From: DATJZH01 sp052146815
Lineage (GTDB): Bacteria > Actinomycetota > Actinomycetes > Streptosporangiales > Streptosporangiaceae
Direction of reading: 5' to 3'
DNA: 64,000 nt
NCBI GenBank assembly: GCA_052146815.1
Contig: JBKQMG010000217.1
Location: forward strand, 34,841 to 98,840
Shown here: piece by piece, positions 43,220 through 51,611 of the stretch
How the letters are laid out: every line of letters starts with the position of its first letter
Position numbering within the stretch: position 1 is the first letter of the stretch
Made by a program: the position numbers and the translations under genes
Notes under the pieces: model-generated
The model's input: the letters and a program-made list of their open reading frames with translations, nothing else
Told to the model about the DNA's origin: nothing
The model's database searches: none

Positions 43220-43981
43220 ATGCGGCTACGCGATGCCGCCGACGCACTCGGCGTGCACTACCAGACTGCCTACGGCTGGGTCCGCCAGCAGCAGCTGCCC
43301 GCGCGGAAGGTCGGCCGTGACTATGAGATCAGCGCGGACGATCTCCAGGCCTTCGCCGCCCGCCGGGAAGCAGGACAGCCGCCCGCACAGCAGATCCGGG
43401 TCCGCGACTGGGACCGGCTGGCCGACCGGCTGCACGCCTCGCTCCTTTCGGGCGACGAAGTCAGCGCCCGGGCCGGCCTGGACCGGCTGAACGGCGCCGT
43501 CCCGCTCGCCGACCTCTGCGACCGGGTCATCTCGCCGGCCCTGGTCCGCATCGGCGAGCAATGGGCGGCAGGCGAAGTCTCGATCGCGGTTGAGCACCGC
43601 GCGACCGCGATCTGCGAGCGGCTCGTGGCCCCGCGCGCCATTCAGCCGCGCGGACGGCCCCGCGGCATCGCGGTCGTCGCGACACCGGCGGGCGAACGGC
43701 ACGGGCTGCCGGCCCTGATGGCGGCCGCCTGCCTGCGCGAAGACTGCTGGACCGTGCACCACCTCTCCGCCGATCTGCCGGCCGAGGACATCGCCCGGCT
43801 CGCGGCCGACGTGGATGCGGCCCTCGTGGTGCTGTCCACGGTCACCCAGGCGGCTCGCGAGCAGGCCCGGCTGGCAGCCGGGCTGATCGCGGCAGCCGCC
43901 CCCCGGGCGATCGTGCTCGTCGGCCAGCCCGGCGACAGCCTGGCTAGCTTGCAGGCCCGCGCGCGGGACGCCGGACGCTGA
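43220..43981 (+). CDS. CarH/LitR-like B12-binding transcriptional regulator
   Basis: 253 residues. The N-terminal ~50 residues are an excisionase/MerR-like helix-turn-helix (MRLRDAADALGVHYQTAYGW, then PARKVGRDYEISADDLQAF). Residues ~60-140 are the four-helix cap with the CarH hallmark W115-x9-E125-H126 (QWAAGEVSIAVEH). Residues ~145-250 are the B12-binding Rossmann fold with H161 in GERHGLPAL (E-x-H) as lower-ligand candidate. In CarH, light breaks adenosyl-cobalamin and releases DNA; the W and EH residues that shield the adenosyl group are kept, so a light-responsive repressor is likely. The divergent MMPL gene is the probable target. Confidence 0.85.
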   Translation: MRLRDAADALGVHYQTAYGWVRQQQLPARKVGRDYEISADDLQAFAARREAGQPPAQQIRVRDWDRLADRLHASLLSGDEVSARAGLDRLNGAVPLADLCDRVISPALVRIGEQWAAGEVSIAVEHRATAICERLVAPRAIQPRGRPRGIAVVATPAGERHGLPALMAAACLREDCWTVHHLSADLPAEDIARLAADVDAALVVLSTVTQAAREQARLAAGLIAAAAPRAIVLVGQPGDSLASLQARARDAGR

Positions 43982-44063
43982 GACGGCGCGCCAGCCGCCG
44001 GCCCGGCGCGGGCTGCTGAGGCGGCGAGCCGGCCGCGGGCATATGGCAGAGCGACGCACAGAC

Positions 44064-44093
44064 GCAGAGACCGCACAGGGGTGCGGTCTCTGC
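44064..44093. terminator. Bidirectional hairpin terminator
   Basis: GCAGAGACCGCAC (44064-44076) pairs perfectly with GTGCGGTCTCTGC (44081-44093), with a 4-base loop, between the convergent B12-regulator and secreted-protein genes. No U-run. Confidence 0.65.
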
Positions 44094-44154
44094 GAGCCGG
44101 GATCTGCCACGGCTTGGGGCCGGGGCGCTCAGCGTGCCCCGGCTCGGCGGCGGG

Positions 44155-44775
44155 TCAGAATCGCAGCGTGGTCGAGGCGGTCCCGAATCCGAGGCCCGCG
44201 GGCAGCTTGGTGCCGAACGTCGCGTTCAGCGCGCCGGCTGCCGTCTTGGTGAGAGTCAGGGCGATGCTCGTCGCGCGGACGAAGTGCTTGCCGACCTTGA
44301 GCTTGGCGTGCGCCAGGCTCAGGTTGAACACGGGCACCCGCACCTTCGGGTTGCCGTTCACGATCCCGGTCAGGTCACCCTTCGACAGGTTGATGGTGAA
44401 CCTGCTGAGCTTGAGGGACTTGCCGGCGGCCTTGCCGCTGAAGCCGATGAACAGGATCCCGCCTGCGTGCGTCACGTAGCCGCTCGGCTTCAGGGTGACC
44501 CTGCCGCCGGTCACCGGGAAGGAGAAGGTGCTGGTGACGACGCCAGCGTGGTAGTTAATGCCCTCCCTGGCGGGCCACGTGGGCACCGGGACGATCCCGC
44601 TCTCCAGCAGCGCCGGCGCGATACCGGGCGCGGTAGTGACCCGAGTGAGGCCGCCGCGCAGGTGCACGGAGGGCGCGGCCGGATGCGTCGTCGAGGCGGA
44701 CGCGATGCCTGCTGGTACCAGCAGCAGGCCGGCGATCGCCGCCGTGGCCGACGCCATGATGCGGAACGCTCGCAT
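44155..44775 (-). CDS. Secreted hypothetical protein
   Basis: 206 residues from ATG 44775 (GAAAGGAG upstream). A signal peptide is visible at ~1-28 (MRAFRIMASATAAIAGLLLV, then AGIASAST). The mature part is beta-rich with no cysteine: GIVPVPTWPAREGINYHAGV, GRVTLKPSGYVTHAGGILF, LSRFTINLSKGDLTGIVNG. The FTINLSKGDLTG stretch resembles the HtaA-like and related surface beta-sandwich proteins of actinobacteria, but the match is loose. It lies downstream of an anti-sigma/sigma pair and may be part of that regulon (inference). Confidence 0.75.
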   Translation of the reverse strand: MRAFRIMASATAAIAGLLLVPAGIASASTTHPAAPSVHLRGGLTRVTTAPGIAPALLESGIVPVPTWPAREGINYHAGVVTSTFSFPVTGGRVTLKPSGYVTHAGGILFIGFSGKAAGKSLKLSRFTINLSKGDLTGIVNGNPKVRVPVFNLSLAHAKLKVGKHFVRATSIALTLTKTAAGALNATFGTKLPAGLGFGTASTTLRF

Positions 44776-44962
44776 GCTGACTCCTTTCCTGACCGCGCTC
44801 TGCTGCGCGGCCTCTCTGCTGACATACGGCCAGAGCGGGCAGCCGGATGCAGTCAGAGCGGAACTTTTGCGGCAGACCGCAGCAGAAACCCGGGCGAGTC
44901 GCAGTCCGGCCAGTAAGGCAGGCCCGAAGGGCGGCTGAGGCAGGCCCGAGCCGAGCCGCAGG

Positions 44963-45859
44963 CTACGTCGGCAGCGAGCCGCGGACGACGCTGGTTCGCG
45001 AGTGCGCCGGACTGCCGTTGAACGGCTGCAGCGAGATGTCCACGCGTGAGTAGTTCCGCAAGTCCACGCCGGGCGGCATGGCGAACGCGCCCTTATGGCG
45101 GGAGTCCAGGTCACCCAGCGAGATCATGCTGACGCCGTTGCGGGCCAGGAGCCACACTTCGTAGAAGCCAGGGCGCCGGGGCGCGTGCAGGCTCACGGTA
45201 AGCACCGGGCCCGACGGCCCGCGGTGCATGACCGCCGTCCCGGAGGCGCCGTGCCACTGCGGGAACTCTGCCAGCGGCCGCAGGGCGATCGTCGCCACGG
45301 CCGCCGGACGCGGATGCGAGCCCAGCTGACCGGTCGCCGCCACCGCGCCGGCGCCGATGATCAGCCCCGCCGCCGCGCCTGCCAGCACCGCGGCGAGCGG
45401 CCGCCGCCGCCACCACGGGAGCCGCTCGCGGCGCCCGGGCTCAGCCGCCCGGTGGCGGCGTTGCCGGGCACTGGTCACCCGCTCCGCGCCGCCCTCCCCC
45501 AGGTCGTCCTTTGTGGCGCCGTGGTTCCCCGTGCCTGCCGGCGCCGGGCCTGCCGGCCCCCCGTCGGCCAGCGTCATGTCCGCCAGCGTCATGTCCGCCA
45601 GCGCCGCGTCCGCCCGCGCTGTGTCCGCCGGCACGGTGCTGACGCCCTTGGCCGCGGCGATCCGGGTCCACACGGCTGGCGGCGGCACCTCCAGCGGGCT
45701 GTCGGGCTCCGCGCTGCGCGCGACGGTCACGAGGGCGGCGAGCTGCCTCAGCTCGGCGTCGCAGCGCGCGCACTGAGCCAGATGCGCCTGGTCTTCGGCG
45801 GTCCCGGCGTCCTCGCCCAGGGCGCGCAGGGCCAGGACCTCAGGGTCAGAGTGAGACAC
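44963..45859 (-). CDS. RskA-type anti-sigma factor (membrane)
   Basis: 298 residues. The N-terminal zinc-binding anti-sigma domain has HLAQCARCDAELRQL (H-x3-C-x2-C). A linker with an exact 15-bp tandem repeat (ADMTLADMTLAD in the protein) follows, then a membrane helix at ~160-180 (LAAVLAGAAAGLIIGAGAVA) and an extracytoplasmic RskA-like domain (GFYEVWLLARNGVSMISLG, LDSRHKGAFAMPPG). It would hold the adjacent ECF sigma factor at the membrane until proteolysis. Its start overlaps the end of the sigma gene by 14 bases. Confidence 0.9.
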   Translation of the reverse strand: MSHSDPEVLALRALGEDAGTAEDQAHLAQCARCDAELRQLAALVTVARSAEPDSPLEVPPPAVWTRIAAAKGVSTVPADTARADAALADMTLADMTLADGGPAGPAPAGTGNHGATKDDLGEGGAERVTSARQRRHRAAEPGRRERLPWWRRRPLAAVLAGAAAGLIIGAGAVAATGQLGSHPRPAAVATIALRPLAEFPQWHGASGTAVMHRGPSGPVLTVSLHAPRRPGFYEVWLLARNGVSMISLGDLDSRHKGAFAMPPGVDLRNYSRVDISLQPFNGSPAHSRTSVVRGSLPT

Positions 45860-46467
45860 CGTCAGCCTCCAGCCTGGTCCGCAGCCGCATCAGGCTGCGC
45901 CGGATATGACTCTTGACGGTTCCGAGCGGGATCCGCAGGGAGCGGGCAATCTGGTCGTGGGTGAGATCGGTATAGAAAGCCAGCATCATGATCATGTGCT
46001 GTGGCTCGCCGAGGCGAGACAGCTCGTCGGTCAGGACAATGCGGTCCACCACGTCGTCAGCCCGGCCGGGTCCCGGCCGGCCAGATCCCGCAGGGCACCG
46101 GCCTCGCGCTGGCGCGACCGGTGCACGTCAGCGACCTTGTTGCGAGTGATGGCGACGAGCCAGCCCGCCAGCCCGCCGCGATCAGGATCGAACGTGTCAC
46201 GGCCCTTCCAGGCCGAGACGAAGACCTGCTGGGTCACGTCCTCCGCATCGGTGCGGCCGCCAAGAGCCCGCAGCGCAACGGTGTAGACCAGCGGCGAGTA
46301 GCGCTGGTATACCAGCGGCAGCGCGTCCGGCCTGCCCTTCTGGAAGGCGGCCGTGATGTCTGCGTCCGCAGCGTTGGCCCACGTGCAGACAGCAGCCGAT
46401 GCGCTTGCTGACCAGCGAAGCTCGCACGCTCCCTGCCGCGGCCGGCCCCCGGGGCTCTGAGGGACAT
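45846..46467 (-). pseudogene. ECF sigma factor (SigK-like), frame-disrupted
   Basis: Region 2 is readable in one frame (DADITAAFQKGRPDALPLVY, DAEDVTQQVFVSAWKGRDTF, WLVAITRNKVADV) and ends at a stop near 46030. Region 4 continues in another frame (VVDRIVLTDELSRLGEPQHM, LTHDQIARSLRIPLGTVKSH). One extra G in the GGG run near 46066-46070 (minus strand) would join them as PAGADDVVDRIV. The 5' end is also unclear: no ATG, GTG or TTG lies in the region 2 frame just upstream, while ATG 46467 with GTGAGGG before it is in a third frame. The gene is either decayed or mis-sequenced; its cognate anti-sigma gene is intact. Confidence 0.75.
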
Positions 46468-46495
46468 GGCCCTCACTTCCGATTGTCGCTAAAGC

Positions 46496-46535
46496 GCGCC
46501 GTTCTGCAATATCGCGCCGTTCTGCAATATGCAGT
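46496..46535. promoter_or_regulatory. 18-bp tandem repeat and inverted repeat in a divergent promoter region
   Basis: GCGCCGTTCTGCAATATC starts at 46496 and is repeated at 46514 (17 of 18 bases). The second copy runs into CTGCA-ATA-TGCAG, a short palindrome. It lies between the divergent sigma and XRE genes and is a candidate binding site for either product. Confidence 0.45.
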
Positions 46536-46644
46536 GCAGGATGCGATGAAATGCTTTCCGGAGTCTTCACTGCGCAGATGCACAGCACTACTCTGCAGCT
46601 GAGACCCGGGTCATCGGATGCGACTGCTGGGCAGCGAAGGGACA

Positions 46645-47532
46645 ATGCTGGTGCCCGACTACGGCAGTCCCACAGGGCGCCGCAGGCGCCTTGCCGCAGA
46701 GCTCAGGCGGCTGCGCGAGCTCGCAGGACTGACCGGCGGGGAAGCGGCCCAGCGGCTGGGGTGGTCGGGCTCGAAGGTCAGCCGGATCGAGACGCACCGC
46801 ACCGGGGTGAAGGCGGCCGACCTCGGCAGGCTGCTCGACCTCTATCTGGTGGGCGAAGGCCATCGCGCCGAACTGCTGGCGCTGGCCGAGGAGCCACGGA
46901 CCAGGGGCTGGCGGGAGGCCTATTCCAAGACGCCCCCCGAGGAGTATGCCGCCCTGATCATCCTCGAAGCCGAAGCCGAGAACGCGTCGTACTGGTCACC
47001 GGAGATCGTGCACGGCCTTTTCCAGACCGAGGATTACGCGCGAGCGGTTATTCAGGCGCACATGGATTCCACCGGCACCATCCCGCCCGGCGATGTGGAC
47101 AGGCGGGTAGAGACCCGGCTCCGGCGCCAGAACATCCTGACCGGGGAGCGGCCGCTGCACCTGTCCGCTGTCCTGGATGAGTCCGTACTGCTGCGCCGGT
47201 TCGGCAGCCGGGCGGTGATGCACCGGCAACTGGAGCGTCTTCTTGAGGTTTCCGCTCCTCCCAACATCCGGCTGCAGATTCTGCCGCTGGCCGGCACGCA
47301 TCCGATCGGGTCAGGAGCCTTCGCGCTCCTGACCTTCGGCGCCCTGCCCGGGGTCGGCCGCCCGTCGGACGTCGTCTACCTCGAGCAGCTCAGCAGAGCC
47401 GCGCTCTATATCGAGGAAGAAGCTGAGACGTTCCAGTACCAGCAGGCATTCGAGCGGCTGGCGGCGGCAGCCCTCGACCCGGCCCGGTCCAGAGACCTGA
47501 TCGCCCGCACGGCGCGCGAGGCGTGGGCGTAA
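46645..47532 (+). CDS. XRE family regulator with DUF5753 domain
   Basis: 295 residues. ATG 46645 was chosen for GAAGGGACA just upstream and because the fold starts there; an earlier start at 46618 is open. The helix-turn-helix is LRELAGLTGGEAAQRLGWSG, then SKVSRIETHRTGVK. After it comes the DUF5753 part: GLFQTEDYARAVIQAHM, RQNILTGERPLHLSAVLDES, IRLQILPLAGTHPIGSGAFA and DVVYLEQLSRAALYIEEE. This large actinobacterial family commonly sits next to a very small DUF397 gene; none is seen here. Function: DNA binding, with roles in development or antibiotic control in some relatives. Confidence 0.92.
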   Translation: MLVPDYGSPTGRRRRLAAELRRLRELAGLTGGEAAQRLGWSGSKVSRIETHRTGVKAADLGRLLDLYLVGEGHRAELLALAEEPRTRGWREAYSKTPPEEYAALIILEAEAENASYWSPEIVHGLFQTEDYARAVIQAHMDSTGTIPPGDVDRRVETRLRRQNILTGERPLHLSAVLDESVLLRRFGSRAVMHRQLERLLEVSAPPNIRLQILPLAGTHPIGSGAFALLTFGALPGVGRPSDVVYLEQLSRAALYIEEEAETFQYQQAFERLAAAALDPARSRDLIARTAREAWA

Positions 47533-47663
47533 CCGGGCGCAGGCGGGATAGTGCAAAGCGCGCGAGAGGCACTACAGCCTGCGGTCCGGCACCTCAGCGC
47601 TTCGGGCCAGCGCCGGCCAGCGCGCCTGCGCGGGCTGGCGGGCGCCTGCGGGCTGGCGGACGC

Positions 47664-48212
47664 CTACGCCGGCAGGCGGACGAAGTGCGCGGTCACCGAG
47701 ATGGCGGCCGGGCCCTTCAGCATCCCGGCCTGATTCCACGTCATGCCGAAGTCGGCGCGGTCGATGTCGGCGCTGACCTCCAGGGTGGCCGAGTCCGCCG
47801 CGGCCTCGCCGACTTTCGTCGTCACCGACAGCGGGCGCGATGTGCCGGCTACGTGCAGATCACCGCTCACCGCCAGGTCGCCGGCCGGGCTGAGCGCGGC
47901 ACTCTTGGCGGTGAACGTGATCGACGGGTGAGCGTCCGCGTTGAAGAAATCAGCCGAGCGCAGATGCTTGTCGCGCTTGGCGTTCTTGGTGTCCAGGGAG
48001 GCGGCGCTGATCTGGATCTCGCCGGTCACCGAGCCATCGGCGCCGAGGTCGCCAGCGCCCGAAAGCTCCGCGAAATGCCCGCGGACGGTCATCAGGCCCC
48101 AGAACGTCTTGTGCTGGAAGCGGGCGCCTGACTTCGCGGGGTCGAGCACCCAGTGCCCGGCGGCCGCGCCGCCGGGCAGCGCGGACTGCGCGCCGGTTAC
48201 CGAATCGGTCAT
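47664..48212 (-). CDS. YceI family protein
   Basis: 182 residues from ATG 48212 (AAGGAG ~9 bases upstream; the open extension to 48320 crosses the operator). This is the lipocalin-like YceI fold that binds polyisoprenoids: WVLDPAKSGARFQHKTFWGL, TVRGHFAELSGAGDL, RDKHLRSADFFNADAHPSI, and an end with RADFGMTWNQAGM. No signal peptide, so it is cytoplasmic, as in many actinobacteria. It is divergent from a MarR gene across a 23-bp inverted repeat and is probably regulated by it. Confidence 0.93.
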   Translation of the reverse strand: MTDSVTGAQSALPGGAAAGHWVLDPAKSGARFQHKTFWGLMTVRGHFAELSGAGDLGADGSVTGEIQISAASLDTKNAKRDKHLRSADFFNADAHPSITFTAKSAALSPAGDLAVSGDLHVAGTSRPLSVTTKVGEAAADSATLEVSADIDRADFGMTWNQAGMLKGPAAISVTAHFVRLPA

Positions 48213-48298
48213 TGTCACAGGCTCCTTGCTGCTGCGGCGCCGCCGGACCAGCCAGTCTGGCGGCTGAGAATCCTCCCGGTGATAATACAGCGCTTGAT

Positions 48299-48321
48299 AG
48301 TGAATCAGGTAATAATTCACT
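48299..48321. promoter_or_regulatory. MarR-type operator between yceI and marR
   Basis: Perfect arms AGTGAAT (48299-48305) and ATTCACT (48315-48321) with a 9-base A/T-rich spacer. The size and position, in a divergent yceI/marR region and 28 bases before the MarR start, fit a MarR dimer site that controls both genes. Confidence 0.6.
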
Positions 48322-48349
48322 CGCTACACTGCCTGGTAGGCTGCCCTTC

Positions 48350-49075
48350 ATGGAGCGGCCGGACATCGAGGCAGAGCAGGCGTCTGGCCGGCCACCTCGC
48401 GCAGGCCCAGCGCGGGCCGGCCGTCAGGCGCCCGGCGCCCCGCCCGCCCCGCCCGCGCTGGCGAAGTCAGGGGACGGGGATCCGGCACCGGACGAGGAAG
48501 CCGGGGCCGGGAACGGGGAATGCCTGAGCTCAGTACCGCCCGATCTGGGAGTACTGGAGGATTCGCAGCGGCGCCGGGCCCTGATGGCGAGCACCGCGCG
48601 TTTCGCGGGGGCTTTCTTGCGCTGGGTCGACTCCCGGGCCTGCGGGCCGCTGACCTATCCGCGGCTGCGGGTACTCGAAGCGCTGAAGTCGGGGGGCGCG
48701 GCCAGGATGAATGACCTGGCCGCGCAGGTGGGCATCTCCCCGCGCAATATGACGGCGGTGGCGGACGCACTGGAGAAGGCGGGCCTCGTAGTCCGCAGGC
48801 GGCACCCCGCCGACCGGCGCGCCACCCTTGTTGAGCTCACCCCCGGCGGGATCGAAGCAGCCCGCACCACTCTGGCGCCGGGCCTGGACGCGATGGCAGA
48901 CATCTTCGGCAGCCTGACGCTGCGCGAGCAACAGCAGTTCCTGAAAGTGCTCGGCCGGCTGCTCGATGCGATGCAGGCCGGTGATCCGCCGTCCCCCGCG
49001 CAGGAGACGGGCGGCTTAGCGGGATACGCCGGGGCCGTGCGGTTCCCGGTGGCGGATCAGTCCGGGCGGGAGTAA
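48350..49075 (+). CDS. MarR family transcriptional regulator
   Basis: 241 residues from ATG 48350. The first ~75 residues are a Pro/Ala/Gly-rich extension; the MarR domain follows with DSRACGPLTYPRLRVLEAL, the helix-turn-helix ARMNDLAAQVGISPRNMTAV and the wing RRRHPADRRATLVELT. The C-terminus has the dimer helix LREQQQFLKVLGRLLDAM. The N-terminal extension is unusual; a downstream start is possible but no better ribosome site is seen. The 23-bp inverted repeat upstream is the likely autoregulatory and yceI operator. Confidence 0.88.
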   Translation: MERPDIEAEQASGRPPRAGPARAGRQAPGAPPAPPALAKSGDGDPAPDEEAGAGNGECLSSVPPDLGVLEDSQRRRALMASTARFAGAFLRWVDSRACGPLTYPRLRVLEALKSGGAARMNDLAAQVGISPRNMTAVADALEKAGLVVRRRHPADRRATLVELTPGGIEAARTTLAPGLDAMADIFGSLTLREQQQFLKVLGRLLDAMQAGDPPSPAQETGGLAGYAGAVRFPVADQSGRE

Positions 49076-49100
49076 CCCGCCACCGGGAAGCCGTCGCCGG

Positions 49101-49748
49101 CTAGCGCGCGACGTACCAGCCGACGCTGATCTCGTGGTCCCAGGCACGCTCGGGCGAGCCATAGCGCGCCCTGATATAGCGCATGCCCCAGCGGATCTGC
49201 GTCCGGGCATTGGTCTGGTAGTCCGGGCCGGCGCTCGCCATCTTCCAGGCGGGCAGGGCCTGCGGGATCCCGTACGCGCCCGAGTAGGGGTTCGTCGCGT
49301 ACTTGTTCCAGCCGCTTTCCCTGTCCCAGAGCCAGTTCAGGTACTTGAACTGTCCCTTGCGCCAGTGGAAGACGCGCAGCATCGCCCGGCCGATCTCGCG
49401 CGGCGTGTGGTAGCGGTAAGGCCGCTTCCGGTGATGCCGGCGCGCCGCGGCCGAGGCGGCGGCGGCCGCATCCCGCAAGGAGGCGGACACCGGCCGGGCG
49501 AATCCGTCGAGGGTGACCGCGCTGTCAGCGCCGCGGGCCGTGACTGACGCGGAAACCGCAGTCGGCTGCGCCTGCCGGGAGACGCTGGCCGGCTGGGCGG
49601 CGGCGCTGGCTGGCCCGGCGCCGCAGGCGCCTGCCGCGAGGGCCGCGACCGCGAGGCCCGGGCTTACCGCGACGGCGAGCCTGGAAATCTTCCGAGGCTG
49701 GGTGGGGGGTTTACATGACTGCCTGGTGTGAGTCCTGAGGGGGAACAA
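49101..49748 (-). CDS. Secreted transglycosylase-like peptidoglycan hydrolase
   Basis: 215 residues from TTG 49748 (AGAGG upstream). Signal-like segment ~22-50 (SRLAVAVSPGLAVAALAAGA). The C-terminal ~90 residues carry the actinobacterial SLT-like module: WDRESGWNKYATNPYSGAYG (Glu in RESGW is the likely catalytic acid), IPQALPAWKMASAGPDYQTN, then IRARYGSPERAW. These enzymes cleave glycan strands and are often tied to growth or resuscitation. Between signal and module is an Ala/Ser/His/Arg-rich linker. The 5' leader is long and may be structured. Confidence 0.88.
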   Translation of the reverse strand: MFPLRTHTRQSCKPPTQPRKISRLAVAVSPGLAVAALAAGACGAGPASAAAQPASVSRQAQPTAVSASVTARGADSAVTLDGFARPVSASLRDAAAAASAAARRHHRKRPYRYHTPREIGRAMLRVFHWRKGQFKYLNWLWDRESGWNKYATNPYSGAYGIPQALPAWKMASAGPDYQTNARTQIRWGMRYIRARYGSPERAWDHEISVGWYVAR

Positions 49749-50173
49749 GACGAACCTCTGGTCGGGCGCGATCGCGCTCGGCTTTCACCCTCGGCGCATA
49801 CCCAGGCCGACGTCAGTGCGGCAAGCGGGCAGCGGCGTGCGGACTTGGCGCGGGTCAGGGCGGCAGGTCACTCGGGCGACCATCGCGCACGCAGGGTGCT
49901 GTGTAGGTACTCACACTGCCCGACCTTGTGGACAGCCATGGCCGAAATTGAACATGCGAATGTTATGAGGTGAATCACGCAAGCCGTGCCGATAGGTCGA
50001 GCTTCGTACGAATCATGTCCTCTAGCTGGGGTTTCGGCGGCCAGGCCGGCGAAGGACCCGGCTGATGTGACATCCGTCACGGTGCTAGGGAAACTACGGC
50101 TAGCACCGGCAAGCGGCTGGCAGGCCGGCCGGCCTGCCTGCGCCGCGGGCACCGGACATGGCAATCTCCCACC
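49749..50173. other. Long divergent intergenic region between transglycosylase and photolyase genes
   Basis: 425 bases without a gene. It holds the leader of the transglycosylase gene (see structured-leader entry) and an A/T-richer patch with GTACGAATCATGTCCTC near 50010 that may hold photolyase promoter elements. No other feature is seen. Confidence 0.5.
49760..49925 (-). ncRNA. Candidate structured 5' leader (possible riboswitch)
   Basis: Two perfectly complementary 8-mers, GGTCGGGC (49760-49767) and GCCCGACC (49918-49925), would close a ~166-nt domain in the transglycosylase leader. The 3' arm ends next to the ribosome site. Actinobacterial peptidoglycan hydrolase genes often carry c-di-AMP (ydaO) riboswitches here. 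The fragment GAGGGTGAAAGCC is only a loose match, and the usual GGGGGA(A)CC core is not seen. Confidence 0.25.
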
Positions 50174-51529
50174 ATGACCGCCTCGATGATGCTGTTCACC
50201 CGCGATCTGCGGGTCACCGACAATCCGGCCCTGACCGCGGCAGCACGCCAGAGCAGTACCGTCCCCCTGTTCGCCCTCGACGAAGATCTGCTGAAGCGGT
50301 GCCGCTGGTCGGCTAACCGCCTGGGATTCCTGCTGGAATCCCTGCGGGACCTCGATGCGCGCCTGAAGGCGCTGGGCGGCGCGCTGGTGATCAGGCGCGG
50401 GCAGTGGGTCGCGGAGGTGATCGGCACCGCCCGCGCCGCCGGAGCCAGCACCATCCACGTCGCCGACGACGTCTCCGCCTACGCCAGGGCCCGGCTGGCC
50501 CGGCTGGAACAGGCAGCGCAACAGCAGCGGCTGACCGTCGTGCGGCATCCGGGTATCACGGCCGTCGGGGCCGGGACACTCGGGCCGCCCGGCAGCTCGG
50601 CGTACCAGGTCTTCACCCCCTACTACAACCGGTGGCGCGAGGCACCGCGGCGCGCCCTCGCTCCTGAGCCCGCCCGGATCTGCCTGCCCGGCGGCCTCGA
50701 TCCCGGCCGGGTGCCGGACCTCAGCGAGCTGACGTCCGCGGCGCGCTCGGCGGATCTGCTGCCCGGCGGCGAGTCGGCCGGGCTCGCGCGGCTGGCGCAA
50801 TGGGCGCGCACCGGGGTGGCGGATTACGAGAGGGCCCGCGACGAGCTGGCGACCGACCGCAGCTCCCGCCTGTCCCCCTATCTGCACCTTGGCTGCCTGT
50901 CCGCGCGCACCGTGGAGACTGACCTGTCCGGCCTGCCCAGCGGTGAGTCTTTCGTCCGGCAGATAGCCTGGCGCGATTTCTTCCACCAGATACTGGCCGC
51001 CCGGCCCGAGGCGGCCTGGCGTGATTACCGCGACCGCGGGGATCAGTGGAACGCCGACGACGGCGCACTGGAAGCCTGGGCCGCCGGGCAGACGGGGTAC
51101 CCGGTCGTGGACGCGGGTATGCGGCAGCTGGCCGCCGAGGGCTTCATGCATAACCGGGCCCGCATGATCGTCGCGTCCTTCCTGACCAAGGACCTCTACA
51201 TCGACTGGCGGCGCGGCGCCGCGCATTTCATGGCGCTGCTCCTGGACGGGGATGTGGCCTGCAATCAGCTGAACTGGCAGTGGGTCGCCGGCACGGGGAC
51301 CGATACGAACCCGCACCGGATCTTCAACCCCACCACGCAGGGCAGGCGATTCGATCCGGGCGGCGGCTACGTGCGGCGGTACGTGCCCGAGCTCGCCGCC
51401 CTGCCCGCAGCGAGCATCCAGGATCCGGACGCGGCGGCCCGGAAGGCCTGCGGTTACCCGGCGCCGCTGGTCGACCATCGCGCCGCCATCGCCGGCTACC
51501 GGGCCCGGCGGCGCGGCGGCCCGCGCTGA
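50174..51529 (+). CDS. phr: Deoxyribodipyrimidine photolyase (class I CPD type)
   Basis: 451 residues. N-terminal photolyase alpha/beta domain (FTRDLRVTDNPALTAAA, PLFALDEDLL). C-terminal FAD domain: LSPYLHLGCLSARTVE, WRDFFHQIL, GYPVVDAGMRQLAAEGFMHN, RARMIVASFLTKDLYIDW and DGDVACNQLNWQWVAGTGTD (FAD contact, with Trp residues of the electron-transfer chain). It repairs cyclobutane pyrimidine dimers with blue light. The gene stands alone with a long upstream region. A CarH-like light regulator lies 6 kb away, but no link is proven. Confidence 0.95.
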   Translation: MTASMMLFTRDLRVTDNPALTAAARQSSTVPLFALDEDLLKRCRWSANRLGFLLESLRDLDARLKALGGALVIRRGQWVAEVIGTARAAGASTIHVADDVSAYARARLARLEQAAQQQRLTVVRHPGITAVGAGTLGPPGSSAYQVFTPYYNRWREAPRRALAPEPARICLPGGLDPGRVPDLSELTSAARSADLLPGGESAGLARLAQWARTGVADYERARDELATDRSSRLSPYLHLGCLSARTVETDLSGLPSGESFVRQIAWRDFFHQILAARPEAAWRDYRDRGDQWNADDGALEAWAAGQTGYPVVDAGMRQLAAEGFMHNRARMIVASFLTKDLYIDWRRGAAHFMALLLDGDVACNQLNWQWVAGTGTDTNPHRIFNPTTQGRRFDPGGGYVRRYVPELAALPAASIQDPDAAARKACGYPAPLVDHRAAIAGYRARRRGGPR

Positions 51530-51611
51530 GCGATCCGCCCGCCCGGACTGTAACGCGGGCGCTTCTCGCGGGACTAAGGGACGCATGCCCCCACCCGACA
51601 TGAGGAGAAGC

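Noticed and set aside
45990..46080. Programmed frameshift in the ECF sigma gene
   Set aside because: No slippery heptamer or downstream structure is seen, the 5' end is also off frame, and other genes in the window have similar one-base breaks.
49749..50000. Firm ydaO (c-di-AMP) riboswitch call
   Set aside because: The gene context fits but the conserved core GGGGGA(A)CC is missing, so it is kept only as a structured-leader candidate.
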